DNA from: Ancistrus triradiatus
Lineage: Eukaryota > Chordata > Actinopteri > Siluriformes > Loricariidae
NCBI GenBank assembly: GCA_025084515.1
Contig: JAJAGP010003161.1
Span: forward strand, 1 to 64,000
Length of the DNA: 64,000 bases
Direction: 5' to 3'
The notes under the pieces were generated by a model. It was not told the origin of the DNA, searched no databases, and saw only the letters and a program-made list of their open reading frames with translations. Of this stretch, positions 1-9,555 are shown piece by piece; position 1 is the stretch's first letter, and each line of letters opens with the position of its first letter. Position numbers and translations under genes: made by a program.

Positions 1-590
1 TACGTTACATAAAACAAACGAAACGAATCGTACTAGTATCTGATGTTTTGCCTACCTCCAGTTCAGCTTAATCTGGTAATGATCTTACAAATTTAGACTT
101 TTTTTTCTTACTGTAGATGTTGCGGTTCGTAATCTCGCTTTCTGCTTCTTTTGTTGGATTAAACCTAAACTTCCACTCATCCAAACTGTAGAGTGCACCG
201 GGTTGGATGTTATTAATAAGATCGTTATCTTATTTATTATTACACTTCAAGTTTTACTGGCTATTATTCTGTTATGTGAGACTTGTTTCAATTAGTTTTT
301 AATTTTAATTCTCTTTATTTCTTTGATTGAATCCAGTGCAGGTGCAGTTTTTATGTTCTATAATCTAATACAGAGCAACTTTGAATCACCAGCCAGACAC
401 TAAAATACATTTAAATTGCTGCTCATTGGAGAATGACTAAAATGTTACTTTGAAGGAGTTTTAAATATTTTTTATCTAAATAGTGTTCTTTAAACTTCAA
501 TTTAACGCCTGACATTATATTGTAATTTAATTTATTCATTATTGCAGTTATTTACGGGTTATTGTGTAATTAATTTGTGTTTATTTATTT
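1..590. other. AT-rich non-coding stretch
   Basis: No open frame of note, no recognisable repeat and no RNA gene is visible here. The sequence is AT-rich and ends at the left edge of the large palindrome. Confidence 0.6.
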
Positions 591-910
591 ACCTTTCAGA
601 GTGACACCTCTGTAGCTTGGGCTTCGGGGCTGTGGGGAGCTGTGGGGAGTGTGTTGGGTGGGAGTTGGACGATGGTGGTTCTTACTGTTGGTGTTCTCTT
701 TCTTGTGGTACTCGATCCCAGCTCTCTGCTCTTCAACCTGAAACATGAAGCAAGTTATCTTACCTGTTTTGCCACTTACCTGGACGAGTGCTGCCGCTCA
801 GACGCCGTCCTTTCTCTTTACGTTCTCCGATTTCATAGGAATTTTTCCGCCCCCAAATGGTGCCAGAGAGAAAAGCTATAAATGGCGCTTCGAAAGGCCC
901 GAGGTCAACC

Positions 911-980
911 TGTCGATATAGCTCGGTGAGATAAAACGGTAGTTATGTAGCGGATAGTCCGGGTTCGACTCCACCTCCAG
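911..980 (+). repeat. tRNA-like unit present only in the left palindrome arm
   Basis: A pol III A-box-like tatagctcggtgag and a B-box-like gggttcgactcc lie at tRNA spacing. The matching position in the right arm lacks this block, so it was gained on the left or lost on the right. It is not an intact tRNA: I could not draw a complete cloverleaf. Confidence 0.55.
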
Positions 981-1090
981 GAGGTTATAAAGGTAATTTG
1001 AAGTTCCGGAATAAAATGTTTTAAGTGTCTTTCACATAGTTTCTGAGAAAAAGAAAGTTAAATGACCTTTAGACTGCCCCAACTCCCACC

Positions 1091-1160
1091 TATCCTTGTA
1101 GCTCAGTGGGTTATGCCAGTGGCTGGAGAGTGGGCAATCCGTGTTCGAGGCTGGTTGCAG
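1091..1160 (+). repeat. tRNA-like unit, left palindrome arm
   Basis: It has an A-box-like tgtagctcagtgggtta and a B-box-like gtgttcgaggc. An inverted partner lies at 2262-2330. It resembles the tRNA-derived head of a SINE more than a functional tRNA. Confidence 0.55.
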
Positions 1161-1268
1161 GGCATTGTCTATTTTAGAGTCCTAGCTTGAAAGAGTTACC
1201 AGTTCCATTATGCCACCGTCGCTGAGAAGTAAAAGCCAACTAAGCTTTAGAACAACCCCAGCTCCAAT

Positions 1269-1340
1269 GTGGTTTCATAGCTCAGTGGGTTAAACAGAAG
1301 GCTGTCCAGAGAACAATCAGGGTTCAAATCTCACAGTAGG
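1269..1340 (+). repeat. tRNA-like unit, left palindrome arm
   Basis: catagctcagtgggttaa is followed about 40 bases later by gggttcaaatctcac, matching A- and B-box order and spacing. An inverted partner lies at 2081-2150. Confidence 0.6.
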
Positions 1341-1407
1341 TACTGGCCAAAAAGAAACAATAGTACTTTTAAAGTGTCATAGGAGAAATGGGTATAATAA
1401 AAAATAA

Positions 1408-1418
<11 letters not shown>

Positions 1419-1458
<40 letters not shown>

Positions 1459-1460
1459 AG
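1419..1460. repeat. (AT)n microsatellite in palindrome
   Basis: This is a run of alternating AT. Further AT runs at 1643-1725 form the centre of the palindrome. Confidence 0.9.
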
Positions 1461-1639
1461 TTTTTTTCATATAGGTAGGTGCGGGGTAGGAGGAGAGGGG
1501 GGGGCAACAGGGGGGGAGTGGAGGTATGTATGCGGCTTCGGCCAGTCCCTTCGCCTACATTCTTAATCATAAAAGAATAAGAAAAAGGAAAAAGGAAAAG
1601 GAAAAAGAAGAAAAAAAATAATAAAACAAATAAAAATAA

Positions 1640-1683
<44 letters not shown>

Positions 1684-2080
1684 ACGTATACATATAAATA
1701 TATATATATATATGTTTGAATATATATTTATATATATCTTTAGACATATTTATATAGTTATCCTAATTTTATTTTTTATTTTTTCCTTTTTTCTTTTTCT
1801 TTTTCTTTTATGATTAAGAGTGTAGGCGAAGGGACTGGCCGAAGCCGCATACATACCTCCCCTCCCCCCCCCATTGCCCCCCCCCTCTCCTCCTAACCCG
1901 CACCTACCTATATGAAAAAAACTTATTGCACATAAATATCTATCTATCTATCTATATATACATATATATATATACGTATATATATATATACATATATATA
2001 TAATTATTAATTTTTTTCAATACCCATTACTTCCTTATATGACACTTTAAAAGTACTATCGTTTCTTTTTGGCCACTGAC

Positions 2081-2150
2081 CTGCTGTGGGATTTGAACCC
2101 TGATCGTTCCCTGGACAGCCCTCTGTTTAACCCACTGAGCTATGAAACCA
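2081..2150 (-). repeat. tRNA-like unit, right palindrome arm
   Basis: This is the inverted partner of the unit at 1269-1340: gggatttgaaccctgat reads as a B box on the minus strand and taacccactgagctatg as the A box. Confidence 0.6.
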
Positions 2151-2261
2151 CGTTGGAGCTGAGATTGTCCTAAAGCTTATTTGGCTTTTACTTCTCAGCG
2201 ACGGTGGCATAATGGAAATGGTAACTCTTTCAAGCTAGGACTCTAAAACAGACAATGCCTT

Positions 2262-2330
2262 GCAACCAGCCTCGAACACGGATCATCCACTCTCCAGCCA
2301 CTGGCATAACCCACTGAGCTACAAGGATAG
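2262..2330 (-). repeat. tRNA-like unit, right palindrome arm
   Basis: This is the inverted partner of the unit at 1091-1160, with B-box-like cagcctcgaacacg and A-box-like taacccactgagctaca on the minus strand. Confidence 0.55.
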
Positions 2331-2699
2331 GTGGGAGTTGGGGCAGTCTAAAGGTCATTTAACTTTCTTTTTCTCAGAAACTAAGTGAAAAACCTAGGGG
2401 CTTTTGAAGGGCCATTTATAGCTTTAGGCACTACACTGTAGGGGAAACTCTCTGAACTCGGAGAAAGTAAAGAGAAAGGACGGCGTCTGAGCGGCAGCAC
2501 TCGTCCAGTCAAGTGGCAAAGCAGGTAAGATAACTTGTTTCATGTTTCAGGTTGAAGAGCAGAGAACTGAGATCGAGCACTGCAAGGAACAAAACACCAC
2601 CACCAACAAGCACCACCCCCGTACAACACAGAACAACAGAGCTGAAAACCATCACCGTCCAGCGAACTCTACAGCTATATCTGATCAAATCCAAAAGGT

Positions 2700-3230
2700 A
2701 AGTAAATCAAAAATAGTACAAATAAACGAAAATAACAATTAAATACTATGTACAACAAAACAAACGCGACGTAGCAATAAAATACGCTGTTATGTAGGAA
2801 GAAATAAAAACCGCATTTGGCGTTAGGTAACCAAAAAATTAAAAACGCCCAATAAGGTAAACCCATTTAATGTACTATTCAACAAATAGCTATTTTAAAA
2901 AGTGTGGTCTCACTAGCTGGTGATTTAAAATGTGGAGAGATAGCAGTAATATAACATTACAGCGCTCTAGAACTACATTTTTTGACAAACAAAAGTAATG
3001 TTGCACACTATTATGACTGAATTCAAAGGACAAACAGAAGAGCTGCAACTCAGCTGCTGCAGCAAACGTCATTCATTTTCAGCTTTGGATTAGACACGTT
3101 CATTTCGGTCCTTCATTAAACACAAGTAATAAAAAAGTTAAAACGGAACAAAACCCAAAGCCTCATCATGAAGGCAGCAATATTAAATATGTTTAATATC
3201 TCGGTTATTTTAACGGATTTTAAGAGTCAA
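2700..3230. other. AT-rich spacer
   Basis: I see no gene, RNA or recognised repeat between the palindrome and the open frame at 3.2 kb. Confidence 0.5.
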
Positions 3231-3243
3231 CCTTCCGTTTTAT

Positions 3244-3679
3244 TATTTATACAGAATAACAAAAAGCACCTTTTGGTGCCAAACAGCAGTTGCGTTTACC
3301 GGAGCCTGTTATGGACCGATCCCCCGTCCGGGCTGTGGCTCCATCTGCATCCAGGGAATTCCGGGTTGGGCTCCAGATGTCGGACCCTGAGCCGGAGAAA
3401 CGGCAGTTAAACGGGCCGCTTTGTTTTGGCTCAGTACATCCACTTCGCTATGACAACAAAGCAGGACTATCAGAGCGCGAGAAGGGGGTGATGTTTGACC
3501 AAATCTGCAGGTACCGATTCGACAGGCAGGAGCCGCTGCAGCACATAAGCCCTACTATAACTTACTACAAGCACAACCCCTTTCAGAGAATTTACTCAGT
3601 GTATTGTAGCTCATTTTTATTTAAAACGGTTACAACCCTTCTCTGGCACGGCGCTTGCTCTATAACTGTGATGCTGTAG
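3244..3679 (+). CDS. Unidentified open frame, possible exon
   Basis: From the stop at 3242-3244 the frame stays open to a stop at 3677-3679. An ATG lies at 3290 and another at 3310. Residues after the second ATG are polar and basic with little low complexity, include several CpG-containing codons, and end in a tyrosine- and proline-rich stretch (around 3520-3595) before becoming hydrophobic and AT-rich. That composition change suggests the coding part ends near 3590-3600, perhaps at a splice site. The feel (short, basic, Tyr/Pro/Arg rich) recalls small ciliary microtubule inner proteins such as CFAP90, but no family is recognised with any certainty. It may be a single exon of a gene running beyond view, or chance. 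Confidence 0.35.
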
Positions 3680-3737
3680 TAGGTTAGTAACTTTAATACA
3701 AACTTATTTCATTATTTCATGGGTTATTGCCCTTCTG

Positions 3738-3764
3738 TATCCATCTATCTATCTATCTATCTGT
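3738..3764. repeat. (ATCT)n microsatellite
   Basis: This is a short tetranucleotide run. The surrounding 3700-4220 stretch holds no visible gene. Confidence 0.8.
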
Positions 3765-4226
3765 GTGCTCAACACGTACATTACCCTACGGCGTACACTT
3801 CAGTAACGGTTTACCTTTCACCACTTAACTTCAGGTAAGATTGAGAAGCAGAAAACAAAATGGACTTAATAAACGAGTACAACGCCCCTAGAACGACTCA
3901 AAATCAGACAAAAACAAACAGCGCACACGGTTGTAATTTTGTATGGGAAAGCAGTGCAAACACCAACCTTCTCTTTGGACTACACTTACTATCCCAAACC
4001 ATTGTACATTAATATGCTACAACCACAACGATCACACACCTGCAGTAACTTCCAAACAAAATACAAAAAATAATGAAGTAAACCTACATATAAAAGTGAT
4101 GCAGAGGAGAAAAAGCTGACAAGAGCAATTAAGACAGAAGACCTCAACTCCTGTTGAAACCAAAAGTAAGTTCAAAACAAAAACCACACACATCATGCAC
4201 GGTCTCAGATCCTAATGCACATCTCC

Positions 4227-4232
4227 TTTATT
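4227..4232 (-). terminator. Possible polyadenylation signal AATAAA
   Basis: tttatt on the plus strand reads AATAAA on the minus strand, about 210 bases beyond the stop of exon-like unit A. Confidence 0.3.
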
Positions 4233-4442
4233 TCGCACAGGCTCTGGTTCACCATAACATCCAACAACCAAAATTGAAGAGCCCAAGCAGACCACCCAGA
4301 AGAAGGGAAAGAAAAAAAAACCATCAACAACAACAAAACAAAAAAAAAAAATCAACAGGTGAACATGTTTAAACATGTTTAAAAAGTAACAGAACAGTTG
4401 GACAAGCTTCTAACAAATGTACAGAGACAATGCTGTGTGTTA

Positions 4443-4520
4443 TCAACTACTGCTGAGAGGGTTGTACAGGGAGCTGAAGTCCTTCTTACTCCAGCTGAAG
4501 TTGGTTATGTAGGTGATGTG
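4443..4520 (-). CDS. Exon-like unit A of the duplicated array, best-preserved copy
   Basis: On the minus strand, after the acceptor gagtcacag, an open reading of 25 codons ends in TGA at 4443-4445. It begins H-I-T-Y-I-T-N-F and ends N-P-L-S-S-S. Five related blocks follow at higher coordinates. With this frame the unit would be a terminal coding exon, but the upstream exon at 7783-7899 ends in a different phase, so the join is unproven. It could also be part of a non-coding RNA. Confidence 0.35.
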   Translation of the reverse strand, partial: HITYITNFSWSKKDFSSLYNPLSSS

Positions 4521-5139
4521 CTGTGACTCACTGTCCCAAAATCAAATGCATTTAACAAAAACCAGCTTGAAAAAACCCTCAGAAAGTATACAAACAAGAT
4601 AGTAGAGAATTGGGAACAAACCATACACAATGTTAACAGCTTCCCAAAAAAAGTGAAAATTAGGAACAAGTACTACAAAATGAGGTTTTAAAATATCAGG
4701 GATCTGGTATTTCATGTTTAGAAATCCTAACATTTGAACAACAGCAAATTCCAAAGCAACACCGATGATCCTGTGTCTGTTAGTGACTGTAGTTGGTTAC
4801 ATGGGGGGTGTGGTTACCAAGACCTACAAAATGGCTACAACACCAAATACACTTAACAGAAGAATGTATGGAACCATAATCAGAAACACCTTTTAGAAAT
4901 AAAGTACACAACATGCAGAACCACAAACACCACAAGTATTAAAATTTTAAAGCACTGGGAAACACTAAAGGATTTAATAATAATTAAAAAAAATGGACCC
5001 AACATCAGGACAACAAATACAGTAAAATGTTTATTTAAAAAAAAAAAAACAAACAAACAAAAAAAAAAAGTGTCACTTTTGGACAAACCACAACCACAGA
5101 ACCAGTGTGCACACAATCGTGGGCACGTTAGTGAGAGCA

Positions 5140-5202
5140 GCTCAAGAGTTTCAGAGAGATGAAGTCATTCACACTGAAGGTAATGTTGGGTACATAGGTG
5201 AT
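5140..5202 (-). CDS. Exon-like unit B of the duplicated array
   Basis: After an acceptor at 5203-5205 the minus strand reads I-T-Y-V-P-N-I-T-F-S-V-N-D-F-I, clearly related to unit A. The frame stays open until shortly past the ctcttgagctgc segment. Confidence 0.3.
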
Positions 5203-5528
5203 CTGTTGTGACCAGAAATACAAAGCCCCTACAAAACTAAAAAGCAAAAACACCCATTACAGAAAAATCAGCTGAAAATAATCCAAAGTCCAGCAAAACC
5301 TTTTAGAAATAAAGCAGCCAAACATGAAACAAGTCACAATCAAATTAAAGTAATGAACGTTAAAGCAGAACAAAGTAAAAAGTCTTAATTGGAAAATTGG
5401 CAATACCACAAACAATTTAAAATAAAATATCAAACTCAGGACAACCCAAAAAAAACCACACCACACTGACAAAACCCAACCACAGAAACAAAGCATACAG
5501 ACAATCACATCTGTTAATGACTGCAGCT

Positions 5529-5575
5529 CAAACAGAGTTCAGACTGAAGGTGAAGTTGGTTTGTGAGATGTGGTC
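5529..5575 (-). pseudogene. Exon-like unit C, shortened copy
   Basis: The reading T-N-F-T-F-S-L-N-S-V is followed at once by TGA. The part coding for D-F-I-S-L in unit B is missing. Confidence 0.3.
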
Positions 5576-5724
5576 CTGAAATAAACATGGCAACAAACCC
5601 AAACACCTCAACGGTATAACATGAAACCAGATTTAAAAAGGTGTTATTGCAAACGTCAACACCACAAAAAAACCACCACACAAGTAGAACGTTTCAAAAT
5701 CACAAGACATTCGGCCAAAAATAC

Positions 5725-5780
5725 AGAGGGTTTTCCAGTGAAGTCAGACTGAAGGTAAAGTTGGTTATATAGGCCATATG
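5725..5780 (-). pseudogene. Exon-like unit D, frame-shifted copy
   Basis: It reads H-M-A-Y-I-T-N-F-T-F-S-L and then lacks four bases found in units B and F, which changes the frame. Confidence 0.3.
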
Positions 5781-6064
5781 CTGTGACCCTGAAATAAAAA
5801 GGCAACAAAACCAAGACTCCTTACAAAAAGAAACAAAAAAAAGCTGAATGATCCCAAACCATGGAAATAAGCCTTTTAGAAATATATATTTTTAAAAAAA
5901 GCAGATGAGTCACTCAAAACAGAATCCAATATACAAGTAATTCAAACATTAAATCAGAACATCAGGACAACGTCATAAAACATTTAGAAACCAACTAACA
6001 GACATTTGGACAAAACCCAACCACAGAAACAGGTGACCCTGTATAGTGTTAATGACTGCAGCTC

Positions 6065-6116
6065 AACAAACAGATGAAGTTGTTCAGAAGGTAAAGTTGG
6101 TTATAGAGGACGTGCG
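6065..6116 (-). pseudogene. Exon-like unit E, frame-shifted copy
   Basis: It reads S-I-T-N-F-T-F and then TGA, because four bases (agtc in the other copies) are absent. Confidence 0.3.
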
Positions 6117-6229
6117 CTGTAACCCTGAAGTACAAAACCAAATACATTTAACAAAAATCAGCTGAAGAGACCATAACCAGAAAAAACCTTTTAGAAAAAG
6201 TGCACAGTCCCAATTACAAAAAAATAAAT

Positions 6230-6243
6230 AAATAAATAAATAA

Positions 6244-6282
<39 letters not shown>
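6230..6282. repeat. Poly-A / (AAAT)n tract
   Basis: An aaat run merges into about 30 consecutive A residues in the intron-like spacer between units E and F. Confidence 0.9.
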
Positions 6283-6284
<2 letters not shown>

Positions 6285-6402
6285 CACACACCTCAGGACA
6301 ACAATGGTAGAACATTTAAATCGAGAAACATTTGGACCAAACCCAACCACAGAAACACTACACAGCTAATAATGCATCTGTTAATGACTGCAGCTCATTC
6401 AC

Positions 6403-6458
6403 AGTTTTGAGAGGAAGTCATTCAGACCGAAGGAGAAGTTGGTTATACAGGTGATGTG
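6403..6458 (-). CDS. Exon-like unit F with acceptor and donor
   Basis: It lies between ggggtcacag and GTGAAT on the minus strand and reads H-I-T-C-I-T-N-F-S-F-G-L-N-D-F-L-S-K. This copy keeps a possible 5' splice site, so it could be an internal or alternative exon. Confidence 0.3.
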
Positions 6459-6930
6459 CTGTGACCCCAAAATACACAGCCACAATATCAAGAGACCTCT
6501 TACAAAAAAGCAGCTGAATCCCACATCAGGAAAACCCTTTTAGAAATACAAAGTACAAACATGACAAACACTCCAAGTGGAGAATCAAATATAATAAACA
6601 AGTCATGAAAATGATCAAGCAGAACAAAGCATAAATTAGTGTTAAAAACAAACAAGGCTCTACACAACAGGAAGCAGATCTTTTAGTGTGGTATTCCTCC
6701 CCCCCCCCCCCATCCACTGTATAAGTTGTAACATGAATGTACAGTGACCTTGGGTGTAGTGAAAGACGCTATATAATGTATTATTAAACAGAAACAAGCA
6801 TTTGAACCAGAACAATATGAACCAAATCATTACAAAACCACAAACAAACCCGGATAAAGACTCAATACCAGACCAGAAAGCTTCCAACTGCTGGGTTAGA
6901 AAACATGTATAACCTCATAACAGGTCAATC

Positions 6931-7287
6931 TTGGACAAAGTAGCAACAACAGGTTTAACAGACACGAGAGAAAGTCAGGAACAACTTGCTGTACATGAAC
7001 TACAAGTCCAGATAAGGATCATCCAACCCCTCCAGCAGCAGCACCATCCGTCATCAGGAGCTCCAACTGAGGAACATCAAAACCCCAAAGGATGCTACAG
7101 CCAAACAAGCAGGAGTCTGAAAAGAGGAAACATTAACAAGTCAAACACACCCACACCAGATTATACTAACAAAATACACACAGGTTACACAAGACGTACA
7201 CAAACCAGTGGCCGATGGTGGAAGCTCTCACCCTCTTACTGGCACAGCTGGTGTGTGAGAAAGACCTGCATCTGGATTCAAAAATAA
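6931..7287 (+). other. Open frame, probably fortuitous
   Basis: This 118-codon plus-strand frame is rich in Gln, Thr and His, typical of A/C-rich intronic sequence. There is no family resemblance, and it lies opposite the candidate minus-strand transcript. Confidence 0.15.
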
Positions 7288-7782
7288 ATATCATTTAGTA
7301 CACAAACCAGAACGTGTTTAAGAAATGAGAAAACATTAAATCAGAAACAAACATGAAGAAATCAGAACTGCACAAAATGGGGCTGACAGTGTGGGATTAT
7401 GGGTACTGCTGTGTTACCATGTTCTAGTTTAGGATCTGGCTACAAGCAGTCTAAGGGTTATTACATCAGCACATTAGTGTAGGTGATGTGTGGTTACTGT
7501 AACAATATACAGAACAAAGAACAATAACAGATTTAAACACAAATACACAAAAACACAATCATATATAAACAATGCACCAACCACAAAACACTCTTAAAGT
7601 ACAATATCCTACAATCCAGCTTCATAGCCCCATAAGTCACTACAGGAACTGAAATAAGCTGATATTTATATAATAAATAACTAGAGGATCATTACAGGAA
7701 GTACACATGTAACAGGTAATTATCCACTGCCCCTTAATGACCAGAGCTGCATCAGGAGCACAGCAACATCTCTGACACTTAC

Positions 7783-7899
7783 AGCTGTCGCTGACAAACA
7801 CCAGTCCTGAAATCTCAGTACGGAAAATGAACACATGCCATCTCGGCTGATGTATGATTATGGGATGCAGCCCGGGAGGGGAACCAAACCAGACAGTCT
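7783..7899 (-). CDS. Exon-like block with paralogue at 9.5 kb
   Basis: Minus strand: acceptor tttgtttttcag, 117 bases open in a phase 1-1 frame, then donor GCT|GTAAGT. The frame contains P-R-W-H and ends L-V-F-V-S-D-S-C. A second copy with the same frame and donor lies at 9438-about 9555. A length divisible by three with equal phases means the exon could be skipped or duplicated without harm. The protein family is unknown. Confidence 0.4.
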
Positions 7900-7999
7900 C
7901 TGAAAAACAAAAGATCCCAAACAGGTGATGAGCAATATAACAAACGAGCATTAATACCATCAAATCAGAAACCATAAATGGCTAAGCATTAACACAAGA

Positions 8000-8450
8000 G
8001 CACCTTAAACACACAAACAAATCAGAACACAGGTTAATAAGTGTGCATAACAGTACATCAAAATTTAAACTCCATTCACAGACCAAGTATTAATCAGAGA
8101 ACAAACATGTTAAAGAACCAGAAAAGACAACATGCTAATTTGCAATAGTGAGCACAGAACAGCATCAGGTAATTTAAACTCATGATTGCCAGACTAGGAA
8201 TTAATCACAGGACACAAGACATGTTAGAACAGAACAGAACAGAACATGTCAATACGTTTGCACAAGAGTAGATCAATGTAACCCTAGACCATTTACAGAC
8301 TAGAGAAATGTTAGAATCAAAACAAACTTGCAGCACTGAGCACATAACAGAACAATTTACTAAGTTCACACACTAGGAATTGGAGAACAAACAGGGTATG
8401 CTAACAAATTGGCAGAACATGACAATTTAACCTCAAATTATTCACAGACT
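8000..8450. other. A-rich stretch with short diverged repeats
   Basis: Motifs such as cagaacatg, attaatcag and gagaacaaacatgtta recur here and at 9.6-10.1 kb. This suggests old local duplication of intronic sequence. No gene is seen. Confidence 0.4.
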
Positions 8451-8452
8451 AA

Positions 8453-9193
8453 AGTCCGTTACACACCGAATGTGATTTGTGCGTTTGCTCGGATGACAAT
8501 TAATTCGAGCTTGTGATTTTTCAGATAGCAAAAACATCTTCATCCTCTGACCTGAGACCTTTCACCAGCAACAACTGCTCCATTTTCATCCAACAAGCCA
8601 AGTAAACGACAAAGCTGTTCGTTATAAGACAGCTCTCTAAAAGAACGTTTATCCATGTAACCAGCTGAAGTATAATTAAGTGTTAAACTTTGTTAGTACA
8701 GGACATGAGTACTGTGCACATTTTTCACATTAAAGGAATAATCCATTCCAGCCCAGAGTTGTTTCGAACAGGTGCTCCCTGCTAAGGTAACTGCAGCCTG
8801 TGTTCTGGAGAATTTAGTTCCTGTGTTGCTTTCGGTTTGCTCTAAAGTTTTATGGACCATTATTTTCACCAAGAACAGTACTGTAGATGTAACAGGTCTG
8901 AAACACTATGGAATCATGTTCCGGCTGAAACGAGTCGCTCAGCTCAAGTCTAAGCAAGAATGACGAGAACCAAGAACTCTAGTGAGAATGTGTTGAGAAC
9001 CGAATTGGATGAGTTCTAAGGTGGTCAAGAACCGAGGTACCACTGGACGTGTAGTTATAGCAGGATAGGACAGTCTGAAGTAAAATATCTTGTCCGGTTT
9101 GCATGCACATCGTTAAAGTGATGAAGAACGTTGAACGTTTTAATATTTCACAACTGCGCAATGATTTTGTGGTGCGTTCAGTGTGTAACGGCC
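8453..9193. mobile_element. Harbinger-like non-autonomous element
   Basis: The left end aagtccgttacacaccgaatg is mirrored by gtgcgttcagtgtgtaacggcc near 9168-9193, giving imperfect terminal inverted repeats. A minus-strand remnant at 8540-8640 starts M-D-K-R-S-F and has the look of the start of a Harbinger-type protein, soon ended by a stop. Flanking bases are TAA and TTA rather than a perfect target duplication, so it is old. Confidence 0.5.
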
Positions 9194-9437
9194 TTACGCT
9201 GGTGCAGCCTACAGTGGGGTAACAAACCAGAAACCATGTTTCAACTTTACAAACTTGGATTTAAACATCAACTTGTCCTGATGTTGCATCTAATTAACCA
9301 TAGACTGCTTGTACCAACAGTAACAGCAGTACCCATAATCACACAATTTCAGTCCTATGTCTGTTTTACCATGAACTACATCTACTAGGACATTATTCAT
9401 TGTAGGTGGATGGTGTGTAGGTTGGTGTAACACTCAC

Positions 9438-9555
9438 AGCTGTCACTGACGAACACCAGTCTTGAAATGGGTCCGAGATCTGTATGGAAAACATCCAGGT
9501 GCCATCTTGGATGATGCCTGAATACAGGATCCAGCCAAGGACAGGACCTTCAAAC
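9438..9555 (-). CDS. Exon-like block, paralogue of 7783-7899
   Basis: The minus strand reads P-R-W-H-L-D-V-F-H-T-D ... L-V-F-V-S-D-S-C up to donor GCT|GTGAGT. The upstream boundary is less clear: an in-frame TGA lies where the other copy has its acceptor region, and AG at about 9556 is the likely acceptor. Retention of the same frame in both copies favours coding use, at least formerly. Confidence 0.35.

Larger units (their letters stand above)
590..2700. repeat. Large palindrome (foldback-like element), about 2.1 kb
   Basis: The two halves are inverted copies. For example the left arm around 710-770 (ctgctcttcaacctgaaaca) returns reversed at about 2520-2575, 1040-1090 returns at 2335-2385, 1260-1395 returns at 2030-2165, and 1470-1570 returns at 1810-1915. 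The centre near 1690 is a run of (AT)n. Outer ends are only weakly similar, so the exact termini are uncertain. The left arm has an insertion of about 120 bases (roughly 905-1030) that the right arm lacks. No transposase is encoded. It could be a foldback or MITE-type DNA element or a head-to-head duplication; a transcript through it would fold into a long hairpin. Confidence 0.85.
4440..6930 (-). repeat. Tandem array of six exon-plus-intron units, roughly 0.2-0.7 kb apart
   Basis: A block reading aagttggttat..ggtgatgtgctgtgac on the plus strand recurs at about 4500, 5185, 5550, 5760, 6100 and 6440. Each is accompanied by an upstream-conserved segment (aacccaaccacagaaac ... gttaatgactgcagctca) and a downstream one (aaaaatcagctgaa ... 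aaccttttagaaata). On the minus strand each conserved block sits just after a CAG acceptor. Units A, B and F keep the longest readings. C, D and E have small deletions in the block, two of them of four bases, that shift the frame. The spacing and co-conserved flanks show duplication of exon and intron together. Confidence 0.75.

Noticed and set aside
1331..1747. 138-codon minus-strand open frame
   Set aside because: It is made of (AT)n and T-rich runs read as Tyr/Ile/Phe repeats, and it crosses the centre of the palindrome.
911..2330. Functional tRNA genes in the palindrome
   Set aside because: A- and B-box-like motifs are present but acceptor and anticodon stems cannot be drawn; they look like SINE-type tRNA relics.
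642..2694. Matching open frames in both palindrome arms (S-L-L-F-N-L-K-H-E)
   Set aside because: The match follows from the arms being inverted copies. There is no start context, no family and frame loss outside the shared stretch.
4470..6460. Box C/D or H/ACA snoRNA cluster
   Set aside because: gtgatg and ctga motifs recur, but there is no terminal stem or correctly spaced box pair; the exon-like interpretation fits the conserved acceptor better.
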